From the NCBI GenBank assembly GCA_949987705.1, contig OX465281.1, forward strand, positions 166,360,516 through 166,424,515: a DNA stretch of 64,000 bases, written 5' to 3'. The notes below the pieces were generated by a model that saw only the letters and a list, made by a program, of their open reading frames with translations, was not told the origin of the DNA and did no database searches. The DNA is from Thereva unica. Its lineage: Eukaryota > Arthropoda > Insecta > Diptera > Therevidae. This document shows positions 11,769 to 23,419 of this stretch, piece after piece. Position numbers and translations under genes: made by a program. Positions within the stretch are counted from its first letter, which is position 1. The number at the start of each line of letters is the position of its first letter.

Positions 11769-13272
11769 CTATAATATAAAAATAAGTCGGGTTTTCCTTC
11801 CTGACGCTATAATTCCAGAACGCACGATCCGATTTATACGGTTTTGCATTCGTTGGAAAGGTCTCGGGCTCCGTGAGGTTTATAGCAAAAAAAATTCAAC
11901 AGAAAAGCAGGCGTTTGGTCCATAGCAGCCATCTCAAGAGGGCGGATTACCATGTTCTTTACAACCCCTCGACATGGATATCAAATGAAAGGGTATGGTA
12001 AGTAGAACACCAAAGGCAATATAGTATACTCAATATATCGTTTGGTCCATGGCAGTCATCTCAAGAGAGCAGATGACCATTTTCTTCACAACTCCTTCGA
12101 AATGGGTATCCAATGAAAGACTATGATAAGTAGAACACTATAGGCAATATAGTACACTCAATATATCGTTTGGTCCATGGCGATCATCTCAAGCGGGCGG
12201 ATTACCATTTTTTTCACAACCCCTTCGAGATGGGTATCAAATGAGAGAGTATGATAAGTAGAACACATAAGCAATATAGTATACTCAATATATCGTTTGG
12301 TCCATAGCGGCCATCTCCAGAGGTTGGATTACCATTATCTTCACACCCCTCGATATGGATTTCAAATGAAAGGGTATGATAAGTAGAACACCATAAGCAA
12401 TATAGTATACTCAATATATCGTTTGGTCCATGGCGGTCACTCAAGAGGGAGGATGATCATTTTCTTCACTACCCCTTCGAAATTGGTATCAAATGAAAGG
12501 GCATTATAAGAAGAATGCCATAGACTATGTCTTTAGATTCACGGCGGCCATCTCAAGAGGGCGGATTACCATTTTCTTCACAACACCCGGGACACCATAA
12601 GCAATGTAGTATACTCAATTTATAATTTGGTCCATGGCGGCTATCTCAAAAGGGCGGTTTACCATTTTCTTCACAACCCCTTCTAAATGGGTATCAAATG
12701 AAAGAGTATGATAAGTAGAACAATATAAGCAATATAGTATACTCAATATATCGTTTGGTCCATAGCGGCCATCTCGAGAGGGCGGATTACCATTTTCTTC
12801 ACAACTCCCTACGACATGGGTATCAAATGAAAGAGTATGATAAGTAGAACACCATAAGCAATATAGTATACTCAAAATATCGTTTGGTACATGGCGGTCA
12901 TCTCAAGAGGGCGGATTACCATTTTCTTCACAACCCCTTCGAGATGGGTATCAAATGAGAGAGTATCATAAGTAGAAGACCATATGCAATATAGTACACT
13001 CAATATATCGTTTGGTCCATAGCGGCCATCTCAAGAGGGCGCATTAATATTTTCTTCACAACCCCTTCGACATGGGTATCAAATGAAAGAGTATGATAAG
13101 TAGAACACCATAGGCAATATGGTATACTCAATATATCATTTGGTCCATGGCGGTCATCTCCCAAATTCAATTTTGCCAGATTTGTTCTTTTTTCACTATA
13201 GCTTTCTCCTATCGCAGACTGTGTCCCCATAATCTTATTTTATTGAAAGGCGTTGCAACGCACGCGGGTTTT
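11769..13272. mobile_element. Satellite-bearing Helentron-associated element, copy 2
   Basis: Same left block (11775-11925), ~128-bp satellite array (about 11926-13150) and right block (13151-13272) as copy 1, in the same orientation. The right block runs straight into inverted satellite at 13273 without a (TA)n spacer. Confidence 0.7.
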
Positions 13273-13825
13273 CGCTTGAGATGATCGCCATGGACCAAAC
13301 GATATATTGAGTATACTATATTGCCTATGGTGTTCTACTTATCATACTCTTTCATTTGATATCCATGTCGAAGGTGTTGTGAAGAAAAACGTAATCCGCA
13401 TTCTTGAGGTGGCCGCTATGGACCAAGCGACATATTGAGTATACTATATTGCTTATATTGTTCTACTTATCATACTCTTTCATTGGATACCCATTTCGAA
13501 GGGGTTGTGAAGAAAATGGTCATCTGCTCTCTTGAGATGAGTGCCATGGACCAAACGATATATTGAGTATACTATATTGCCTTTGTTGTTCTACTTACCA
13601 TACCCTTTCATTTGATATCCATGTCGAGGGGTTGTAAAGAAAATGGTAATCCGCCCTCTTGAGATGGCTGTATGGACCAAACGCCTGCTTTTCTGTTGAA
13701 ATTTTTTTGCTATAAACCTCACGGAGCCTGAGACCTTTCCAACGAATGCAAAATCGTGGAAATCGGATCGTGCGTTCTGGAATTATAGCGTCAGGAAGGA
13801 AAACCCGACTTATTTTTATATAAGA
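13273..13825. mobile_element. Satellite-bearing element, copy 3, inverted and truncated
   Basis: About three and a half inverted 128-bp monomers followed by the inverted left-end block (about 13680-13825, ending AAAACCCGACTTATTTTTAT). It lacks its own GCGTTGCAACGC block, so it shares or lost that end at the junction with copy 2. Confidence 0.7.
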
Positions 13826-14028
13826 CTCGCAAACGGAGAAAAGCTTGAGCGAATAACACCTGCGGCAAGAAGTTCAGTAATTTTATCTCGTACTACCTGT
13901 CGTTCATCGGGACTCAATTTATATGGGCGTCGGCAAACAGTTTTATTAGGATCTCTCAAACGGATTTGCATAGGCTCTGCATTAGCAGGCTTATTAGGAG
14001 TACCTAAAATGAAATGCTCCTTAGCAAA
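13826..14028 (-). pseudogene. Ty3/gypsy pol fragment (start of RT region)
   Basis: About 65 codons on the minus strand include [20 protein letters not shown] followed by [10 protein letters not shown], the conserved connector leading into gypsy-type RT (the segment matching [12 protein letters not shown] in the element at 2149-5193). It is clearly a different gypsy family from that element. It is cut at both ends and lies between two satellite-bearing elements, so it is the pre-existing DNA they inserted into or a captured piece. Confidence 0.7.
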
Positions 14029-15060
14029 AACCCGCGTGCGTTGCAACGCCTTTCAATAAAATAAGATTAAGGGGGCACAGTCTGCGATAGGAAAAAATTA
14101 TAGTGAAAAACGAACAAATCTTGGAAAATTGATTTTTGGAGATGACCGCCATGGACCAAATGATATATTGAGTATACTATATTGCCTATGGTGTTCTACT
14201 TATCATACTCTTTCATTTGATACCCATGTCGAAGGGGTTGTGAAGAAAATATTAATCCGCCCTCTTGAGATGGCCGCTATGGACAAAACGATATATTGAG
14301 TATACTATATTGCATATGGTGTTCTACTTATCACATTTGATACCCATCTCGAAGGGGTTGTGAAGAAAATGGTAAACCGCCCTTTTGAGATGGCCGCCAT
14401 GGACCAAATTATAAATTGAGTATACTATATTGCTTATGGTGTTCTACTTTTCATAGCCTTTCATTTGATAGCCATGTCACGGGTGTTGTGAAGAAAATGG
14501 TAACCCGCCCACTTGAGATGGCCGCCATGAATCTAAAGACATAGTCTATGGCATTCTTCTTACAATGCCTTTTCATTTGATACCAATGTCGAGGGGGTAG
14601 TGAAGAAAATGATCATCCACCCTCTTGGGATGACCGCCATGGACCAAACGATATATAGAGTGTACTATATTGCTTACGGTGTTCTACTTATCATACCCTT
14701 TCATTTGAAATCCATGTCGAGGGGTGTGAAGATAATGGTAATCCAACCTCTGGAGATGGCCGCTATGGACCAAACGATATATTGAGTATACTATATTGCT
14801 TATGTGTTCTACTTATCATACTCTCTCATTTGATACCCATCTCGAAGGGGTTGTGAAGAAAATGGTAATCCGCCCGCTTGAGATGATCGCCATGAACCAA
14901 ACGATATATTTAGTATATATACTAATATTGCCTATGGTGTTCTACTTATCATACTCTTTCATTGGATACCCATTTCGAAGGGGTTGTGAAGAAAATGGTC
15001 ATCTGCTCTCTTGAGATGACTGCCATAGACTACGATGGAGAGGAGGAAAAACTTTTAGAA
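14029..15060. mobile_element. Satellite-bearing element, copy 4, inverted
   Basis: Begins with the inverted right-end block (AAAACCCGCGTGCGTTGCAA, 14029-14150), then about seven inverted satellite monomers to about 15034. It ends in an unrelated 25-bp scrap before the next end block at 15061, so its other terminus is missing. Confidence 0.65.
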
Positions 15061-15212
15061 ACTAGCAAAAACCCGCGTGCGTTGCAACGCCTTTCAATAA
15101 AATAAGATTATGGGGACACTGTCTGCGATAGGAAAAAGCTATAGTGAAAAAAGAACAAATCTGGGAAAATTGATTTTGGGAGATGACCGCCATGGACCAA
15201 ATGATATATTGA

Positions 15213-15213
<1 letters not shown>
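15061..15213. mobile_element. Satellite-bearing element, copy 5, one end only
   Basis: ACTAGCAAAAACCCGCGTGC followed by the same ~120-bp end block as copies 1-4 and a sixth of a monomer, then broken by (TA)n. Confidence 0.65.

Positions 15214-15263
<50 letters not shown>
15214..15263. repeat. (TA)n microsatellite
   Basis: About 50 bp of TA between two Helentron-like ends. Confidence 0.95.
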
Positions 15264-16221
<958 letters not shown>

Positions 16222-16359
16222 CTAGCTGGGACCCGGTGCGCCTACGCTGCACCCATAAGTCAATAGTAAACAATAAAAACCATCCATTGACATAATATTT
16301 TTCGAGATATGAATTTTACACAGATGAAATGCCTCAAAGAACATGGGTCTTGCGTCGGC

Positions 16360-17900
16360 CGCCATGAATCGGTATATTGAGTCTACTACATTGCTTATTG
16401 TATTCTACTTATCATACCCTTTCATTTGATACCCATGTCGAGGTGGTTGTGAAGGAAGTGGTAATTCGGCCTCTTGAGACGGCCGCCATGGATCTAAAGA
16501 TATATTTTGTATACTACATTGCTTATTGTATTCTATTTATCATACCCTTTCATTTGATACCCATGTCGAGGTGGTTGTGAAGAAAGTGGTACCCCGCCCT
16601 CTTGAGACGGCCGCCATGGATCTAAAGATATATTTTGTATACTACATTGCTTATTGTATTCTCCTTAACATACCCTTTCATTTGATACCCATGTTGAGGT
16701 GGTTGTGAAGAAAGTGGTAATCCGGCCTCTTGAGACGGCCGCCATGGATCTAAAGATATATTTTGTATACTACATTGCTTATTGTATTCTACTTATCATA
16801 CCCTTTCATTTGATACCCATGTCGAGGTGGTTGTGAAGAAAGTGGTACCCCGCCCTCTTGAGACGGCCGCCATGGATCTAAAGATATATTTTGTATACTA
16901 CATTGCTTATTGTATTCTCCTTAACATACCCTTTCATTTGATACCCATGTTGAGGTGGTTGTGAAGAAAGTGGTAATCCGGCCTCTTGAGACGGCCGCCA
17001 TGGATCTAAAGATATATTTTGTATACTACATTGCTTATTGTATTCTCCTTAACATACCCTTTCATTTGATACCCATGTTGAGGTGGTTGTGAAGAAAGTG
17101 GTACCCCGCCCTCTTGAGACGGCCGCCATGGATCTAAAGATATATTTTGTATACTACATTGCATATTGTATTCTACTTATCATACCCTTTCATTTGATAC
17201 CCATGTCGAGGTGGTTGTGAAGAAAGTGGTACCCCGCCCTCTTGAGACGGCCGCCATGGATCTAAAGATATATTTTGTATACTACATTGCTTATTGTATT
17301 CTACTTATCATACCCTTTCATTTGATACCCATGTCGAGGTGGTTGTGAAGAAAGTGGTACCCCGCCCTCTTGAGACGGCCGCCATGGATCTAAAGATATA
17401 TTTTGTATACTACATTGCTTATTGTATTCTCCTTAACATACCCTTTCATTTGATACCCATGTCGAGGTGGTTGTGAAGAAAGTGGTACCCCGCCCTCTTG
17501 AGACGGCCGCCATGGATCTAAAGATATATTTTGTATACTACATTGCTTATTGTATTCTCCTTAACATACCCTTTCATTTGATACCCATGTTGAGGTGGTT
17601 GTGAAGAAAGTGGTAATCCGGCCTCTTGAGACGGCCGCCATGGATCTAAAGATATATTTAGTATACTACATTGCTTATTGTATTCTACTTATCATACCCT
17701 TTCATTTGATACCCATGTCGAGGTGGTTGTGAAGAAAGTGGTACCCCGCCCTCTTGAGACGGCCGCCATGGATCTAAAGATATATTTTGTATACTACATT
17801 GCTTATTGTATTCTCCTTAACATACCCTTTCATTTGATACCCATGTCGAGGTGGTTGTGAAGAAAGTGGTACACCGCCCTCTTGAGACGGCCGCCATGGA
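16360..17900 (-). repeat. 128-bp satellite array, highly homogeneous
   Basis: About 12 monomers with exact 128-bp spacing, in the opposite orientation to the arrays at 8637 and 20002. It differs from those in an ATCTAAAGATATATTTTGTA segment and GACGGCCGCC. Neighbouring copies are almost identical, indicating recent amplification. Confidence 0.95.
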
Positions 17901-18049
17901 TCATTTTAGTTTCAATAGCGTCATGGCCTACCTATTGTTTGACAGCTGCGTAAATTTGAAATTTTCATTAAATGTAATGATTCAATTTAATGACAATTTT
18001 ACATTTGTCAAACAATAGGTAGGCCATGAAGCTATTGAAACTAAAATGA
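17901..18049. mobile_element. Small palindromic MITE, 149 bp
   Basis: Inverted repeats of about 45 bp starting TCATTTTAGTTTCAATAGC at both ends and continuing TCATGGCCTACCTATTGTTT. The centre is AT-rich. No clear target duplication found. Confidence 0.8.
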
Positions 18050-18239
18050 AGTGAAAATTCCTAAAATTACCATTTTTGTTTGGATTTTGCAGCTGTTTTT
18101 TTGGTTAAAGGTATAAAAAATAGCCTACGACCTATTCTCAGACCTACCAAATATACACAAAAAATTTCATGCAAATTGGTCAACCCGTTTCGGAGGAGTA
18201 CGGTAACAAACACTGTGACACGAGATTTTTATAGATATA

Positions 18240-18439
18240 NNNNNNNNNNNNNNNNNNNNNNNNNNNNNNNNNNNNNNNNNNNNNNNNNNNNNNNNNNNNN
18301 NNNNNNNNNNNNNNNNNNNNNNNNNNNNNNNNNNNNNNNNNNNNNNNNNNNNNNNNNNNNNNNNNNNNNNNNNNNNNNNNNNNNNNNNNNNNNNNNNNNN
18401 NNNNNNNNNNNNNNNNNNNNNNNNNNNNNNNNNNNNNNN
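18240..18439. other. Assembly gap, 200 N
   Basis: Exactly 200 N, a common placeholder for a gap of unknown size. It joins the end of a Helentron-like element to the middle of a BEL gag, so the two sides need not be physically this close. Confidence 0.98.
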
Positions 18440-19047
18440 TGGTATCTTTCAACCAAATATTCGATTGCTTTATTATAATTATCTTCTGTTAACTCGTATG
18501 CTTTGATCGTATTCAACGCTGGACCACTTAAACATGTTAGTAAATGATTGAACTTTTCTAAAGTGGTTAAGGAATCATTATCGTGCACTAATTGTTTAAA
18601 ACATCCATAAAAGTTGGGAAATTCTGAGTACTTTCCTGAAAACTGAGGCAAACGAAGTTTCGGAAGTTTATTAGTTGGATTTGGATTCACAAACGACAAT
18701 TTTGGAGGGATATCCGCGGCACTAGATCGCCTCCAACAAGGCAACGACAAAAGTTTAGTTTTTACGAAAACGAAAAGTTCTTCTAGTTCCGCGCGATTTT
18801 TCAGTTCTTCTAAACATTCTTTCTCCGACAACAATTTTTCTAATGACGTTTGATACGAAAGATACTGTTTAAAATATGCCTCTAGAATTCCTAATCTGCA
18901 CTCAATTTCGGGAGTCGATAAATTGTCCCCCTTTTGTTCGATAATATTTTTTATACGTGTAATACAACCCTTTGTTGATGCCCGTAATGATTTCAACGAC
19001 TCGATTGACACAGATTTTGCCATTTCTTCCGATTTTTCGTCCGTCAT
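18440..19047 (-). CDS. gag: BEL/Pao Gag, N-terminal ~203 residues, cut by the gap
   Basis: Capsid-type protein of a BEL/Pao retrotransposon. It starts at ATG 19047 (minus) with a charged, helical N-terminus (about residues 1-120). The family-typical segment follows: KLPKLRLPQFSGKYSEFPNF, then a leucine-rich LTTLEKFNHLLTCLSGPA stretch and ELTEDNYNKAIEYLVERY before the gap. The LP.L.LP.FSG...F motif and the L..L.G.A block are what place it in BEL/Pao Gag. Open over all visible codons. The C-terminal half, zinc knuckles and pol are not visible. Confidence 0.8.
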
Positions 19048-19590
19048 TTTTACGCGTGTAATTTACACTACTCACTATATTAGAATTAATCACCTTCTTC
19101 GTGTTATATATTTTAATATTTAATATTGCCGAAATTATATCACCATGAATATTAGTTTTGTATATAGGTTTTTATATAGCTTTGGATATTTTATTACAAA
19201 AAAGAATAGTCTATTGTTCTTTTATTTTAAAGTCTATTGTACTATATATTCATTGAAAAGTTTTTTGGTTTTTACTTACAGTCGCCGTAGATTTATTTAC
19301 CGCTTACGATTTTTAATATCAATGAGGCTCGGCACTAGATGTATGAAATGCATTAGACGCCAATATCTGCCAAGCGCTTTAGTTAATTTTAATAAAATTT
19401 CTAAAAGAGATTGGAAATATTAATGATAAATATTGAACAAATATGCCAGTTTGGGTTGCAAGATTATCCACAATCCACGAGGTTAGCTGATGATCCACGA
19501 TCCACGAGGTGAGATGATGATCCACGAGGTTATATGATGTAGGTTCTTTACTAGATGGGTTTGGATTCCGAGATTAATTGCTGACTGTAA

Positions 19591-19608
19591 GTCCCTGCTC
19601 GGGCGCCA
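19591..19608 (-). promoter_or_regulatory. Primer-binding site, tRNA-Lys-like
   Basis: Minus strand TGGCGCCCGAGCAGGGAC directly after the LTR. It is complementary to a tRNA-Lys 3' end, as I recall that sequence, with one mismatch. Confidence 0.6.
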
Positions 19609-19609
19609 A

Positions 19610-20001
19610 TGTTTAATGTGAGCCTTTTCACATTTAAAAAAAAGAACTTTTTTGGTTTGATTCGAACAACAATTATTTGTGTTTATTAACAACTTTCTTT
19701 AACTTCACTTTTTTAATTTTAATTCAATATAACATGCAAAAAAGTTTTATACAAATGTTCTACATTATTGTTATTTCACTGGTGAGATAAAAATTAACAA
19801 CTTATTTCTACGATTATAAATTTATGTAGCGAAAATGTAGCCGATGCTGCCTCTTCGAACGCTGGATTGGGAAGAAGCTCCGGATCAAAAAAAAGGCCGA
19901 GAAGAAGAGCGAAAACTTAGCATCCTCATCCGGCATGCAGTTCAGTGCAGTAGGTTAATTCACGATTAATAATTAAGCTGGACGACGGTTGCCGCTGTAC
20001 A
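19610..20001 (-). repeat. 5' LTR of BEL3
   Basis: Reads TGTTTAATGTGAGCC at the left and CTGTACA at the right, giving TGT...ACA ends on either strand, next to the PBS. No second copy in the window, so the outer boundary is inferred. Confidence 0.55.
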
Positions 20002-21965
20002 ATACCTTTAGATCCATGGAGGCCGCTCAGGAGGGCGGATTGAAATATTCTTCACAACCCCTTCGACATGGGTATCCAATGAAAGGATATGATAAGTAGA
20101 ACACCATAAGCAATATAGTATACTCAAAATATCATTTGGTCCATGGCGGACATCTCCAGCGGGTGAATTACCATTTTCTTCACAACCCCCTCGACATGGG
20201 TATCAAATGAAAGAGTATGATAAGTAGAACACCATAAGCAATATAGTATACTCAATTTATCGTTTGGTCCATGGCAGCCTTCTCAAGAGGGCGGATTACC
20301 ATTTTTTTCACAACCCGTTCGAGATGGGTATCAAATCAAAGAGTACGATAAGTAGAACACCATAAGCAATATAGAATATTCAACATATCGTTTGGTCCAT
20401 GGCGGTCATCTCAAGAGGGCGGATTACCATTATCTTCCCAACCAACTTGAGATGGGTATCAAATAAAAGGGCATTATAAGTAGAATGCCATAGGCTATGT
20501 CTTTATATTCATTGCGGCCATCTCAAGAGGGCGGGTTACCATTTTCAGAACAACACCCAGCCATGGGTATCAAAATAAAAGGCTATGCAAAGTAGAACTT
20601 CATAAGCAATATAGTATACTCAATCTATCATTTGGTCAATAGTGGCCATCTTAAGATGGCCGATTACCATTTTCTTCACAACCCCTTTGAGATGGGTATC
20701 AAATGAAAGAGTATGATAAGTAGAACACCATAACCAATATAGTATACTCAATATATCGTTTGGTCCATGGCGGTTATCTCAAGAGGGCGGATTACCATTT
20801 TCTTCACAGTGCCCTCGACATGGGTATCAAATGAAAGAGTATGATAAGTGGAACACCATAAGCAATATAGTATACTCAATTTATCATTTGGTCCATGGCG
20901 GCCATCTCAAGAGGGCGGATTACCATTTTCTTCACAACCCCCTCGGCATGGGTATCAAATGAAAGGGCATTATAAGTAAAATGCAGTAGGCTATGTCATG
21001 TCACATCTTCATGGCGGTCATCTCAAGAGGGCGGATTACTATTTTCTTCACAACACCCGAGACATGTGTATCAAATAAAAGGGTATGATTAGTGGGACAC
21101 CATAAGGAATATAGTGTACTCAATATATCGTTTGGTCCATGGCGGCAATCTCAAGAGGGCGGATTACCATTTTCTTCACAGTTCCCTCGACATGGGTATC
21201 AAATGAAAGAGTATGATAAGTGAAACACCATAAGCAATATAGCATACTCAATATATCATTTGGTCCATAGCAGCCATCTCAAGAGGGCGGATTACCATTT
21301 TCTTCACAACCCCCTCGGCATGGGTATCAAATGAAAGGGCATTATAAGTAAAATGCAGTAGGCTATGTCTTTATCTTCATGGCGGTCATCTCAAGAGGGC
21401 GGATTACTATTTTCTTCACAACACCCGAGACATGGGTATCAAATAAAAGGGTATGATAAGTGGGACACCATAAGGAATATAGTGTACTCAATATATCGTT
21501 TGGTCCATGGCGGCCATCTCAAGAGGGCGGATTACCATTTTCTTCACTGTTCCCTCGACATGGGTATCAAATGAAAGAGTATGATAAGTGAAACACCATA
21601 AGCAATATAGCATACTCAATTTATCATTTGGTCCATGGCGGCCATCTCAAGAGGGCGGATTACCATTTTCTTCACAACCCCTTCGAGATGGGTATCAAAT
21701 GAAAGAGTATGATAAGTAGAACACCATAAGCAATATAGTATATTCAATATATCGTTTGGTCCATGGCGGTCATCTCAAAAGGGCGGATTACCATTTTCTT
21801 CACCACTCTCTCGACATGTGTATCAAATGAAAGGGCATTATAAGTAGAATGCAGTAGGCTATGTCTTTATATTCATGGCGGCCATCTCAAGAGGGCGGAT
21901 TACCATTTTCTTCACAGTTCCCTCGACATGGGTATCAAATGAAAGGGTATGATAAGTGGAACACC
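20002..21965 (+). repeat. ~128-bp satellite array leading into Helentron coding remnant 1
   Basis: About 16 monomers of the same family as 8637-10560, again with a long form (AGTATGATAAGTAGAACACC) and a shorter form (GGGCATTATAAGTAGAATGC). Open reading frames here are by-products of the repeat. The array ends in mid-monomer at the helicase remnant. Confidence 0.9.
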
Positions 21966-22201
21966 ACCTTTAAATGCGGCTTGCGCTATGAGCATACATA
22001 AATCGCAGGGTGGAACTTTCAGTGAAATGTTTACGAGTACAGCAAAGATCATTCCCAAGAACTTGTATACGTTGCGTTATCTCGTGCAACAAATATAGAA
22101 AATTTATATATTGTAACACCTCAAGATGATCCAACGAAATTTAAGTTTTATCATAATCGAAAGCAAGCTAGATCAACAGAGAAATTGCTGCAAGAATTTT
22201 A
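21966..22201 (+). pseudogene. Helentron PIF1-type helicase, C-terminal end (frameshifted)
   Basis: Decayed end of the Rep-helicase of a rolling-circle transposon. Visible motifs: a CAMSIHKSQGGTF segment (helicase motif V region, about 21981-22020), then after a frameshift the segment ELVYVALSRATNIENLYIVT (motif VI, about 22055-22115) and a basic tail with KFKFYHNRKQARSTEKLLQE to about 22200. The rest of the protein is missing; upstream sequence is satellite. The endonuclease of the same element follows after about 60 nt. The IHKSQG..F and YVALSR pair is diagnostic of PIF1-family helicases, and coupling to an endonuclease is the Helentron arrangement. Confidence 0.8.
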
Positions 22202-22259
22202 AAGATTATCTTTAAACACATTGCAGACCAAAACGCAAATGGTTTTGGATATGATAACA

Positions 22260-22988
22260 AAATAGGTCTTTCAGTATTAACTTTGAATTACCAAAGTTTA
22301 AAAAATCATATTTTAGATTTCATTGATCCAGTTACTGAAAATTGTAATATTCTATTACTTACTGAAACATGGATGAGAAATGAAGAAGAAATTATCCTTC
22401 CTAATTTCATTCAATTGCATTTCTCATTATAAACGAGACAATATGTATTCATGCAGGTGGGGTCGCAACATTTGCCAACCAAATATGGAAACTATTTTGT
22501 CAAACATGAGTGCATTGAGTACTAGACATTCATCAGTTGGAGACATTTGTTCAGTGATTTGTAAAATAAGAAACGATCATGAAATAGTTATTGTAGCTGT
22601 TTATATATCACCAAATCAAAAGATTGAGGATATTACATTATTTATTCATCGATCCCTGTTAAAATATACTGAGAGAGAATCTAAACTACTATGTCATAAG
22701 CTTCCACTAATATTAGCTGGAGACTTTAATATTAACTTCAATGAAAAAGACAAATTTAAAATCCTCACATCCTTTTTATCTGACACATTTAATTTGAGTT
22801 TGAATAACGATCCAGCACAGTACACAACGAAATACTGTACTACAGTTGATGCCGTTTTTTCAAGATTCTTGGACAAAATTGATTCTGAAGTATATGCATC
22901 TTATTATAGTTATCATAAGCCAATAATTTCTATGTTACAATTGGTGATAAAATTTGAAATTTTTTTTTGGAAAGTTTTGGAATGTTAA
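22260..22988 (+). pseudogene. Helentron endonuclease domain (EEP type), copy 1, decayed
   Basis: Endonuclease/exonuclease/phosphatase-fold domain at the C-terminus of Helentron proteins, related to CR1-type LINE endonucleases. Visible: GLSVLTLNYQSLKNHILDFI (start), ILLLTETWM (catalytic Glu region), VIVAVYISPNQ, LILAGDFNINF (catalytic Asp/Asn box), TTVDAVFSR and YYSYHKPI (terminal His). Several small frameshifts and an internal deletion against copy 2 (the segment between RDN and NICQPN is shorter) break it. The open piece is 22380-22988. It directly follows the helicase remnant at 21966. Confidence 0.85.
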
Positions 22989-23136
22989 TATTATAATGAA
23001 TATTTTCCTAAAATATTAAATTAAATTTTTGATTTGATTCGATCCTTTACATTATTTGCTTGAAAAATGGTATAAAGTAAAAATAAATAAAATATTCAGA
23101 TTTTATTTGGAGTTACATTCGCAGTTGTAGAAAAAT

Positions 23137-23180
23137 CGTAAGGAACTTCGTTCCTGACGGGGGTCCCATGACCGCACATA
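23137..23180 (+). other. Probable Helentron 3' terminal hairpin, copy 1
   Basis: AAGGAACTTCGTTCCT forms a tight hairpin, followed by GACGGGGGTCCCATGACCGC and a T-run. The same block ends the second coding copy at about 27453. A short hairpin near the 3' end is expected for rolling-circle elements. Confidence 0.55.
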
Positions 23181-23419
23181 ATTTTTTTTAATACTTCTGG
23201 TTACCCGATCACCCTGAAATTTTGCACACAACTTCAGCTCCGATGACAATGCACTATGGTATACCAATTATACCGTCAGATTCATGGCCGTGGCCTCAAG
23301 AGGACGGATTACTGTTTTCTTCAAGGAACAAATTTTGCAATCGATTTTACAAATACTTCCGGGTATCCTATCATGCTGAAATTTTGCACACAGCTTTAGC
23401 TCCCATGACAATGCAATAT
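23181..23419 (+). repeat. Diverged satellite-like spacer
   Basis: Two copies of ACTTC.GG.TA.CC.ATCA..CTGAAATTTTGCACAC, about 165 bp apart, separated by a degenerate monomer (CCTCAAGAGGACGGATTACT). This looks like an older form of the satellite family. No gene. Confidence 0.5.

Larger units (their letters stand above)
16222..18239 (+). mobile_element. Helentron-associated element with inverted 128-bp satellite, third type
   Basis: Starts ACTAGCTGGGACCCGGTGCG, a common start of Helentron-like elements. It contains about 12 copies of the 128-bp unit, an inserted MITE (17901-18049), and a 3' segment with ATTGGTCAACCCGTTTCGGA and CACGAGATTTTTATAGATA just before the assembly gap. Confidence 0.6.
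18440..20001 (-). mobile_element. BEL/Pao element BEL3, 5' part
   Basis: Minus strand: 5' LTR (19610-20001), primer-binding site, ~540-nt leader, and gag running into the gap. It is a different family from BEL1 and BEL2 by LTR, PBS and gag. Confidence 0.75.

Noticed and set aside
16377..17860. Series of ~60-codon ORFs spaced at multiples of 128 bp (and similar ones at 9051-9974, 12214-13230, 24416-25616)
   Set aside because: Each is the same reading of the satellite monomer; conservation follows from repeat homogeneity, not coding.
16360..17900. CRISPR-like regular spacing
   Set aside because: The whole 128-bp unit is repeated with no variable spacers; it is a satellite in a eukaryotic genome.
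18080..18478. ORFs crossing the N run
   Set aside because: Open only because N has no stops; only the minus-strand gag right of the gap is supported.
22380..22988. Independent LINE endonuclease
   Set aside because: It follows PIF1 helicase motifs V and VI directly and ends in a short hairpin rather than RT or poly-A, so a Helentron fits better.
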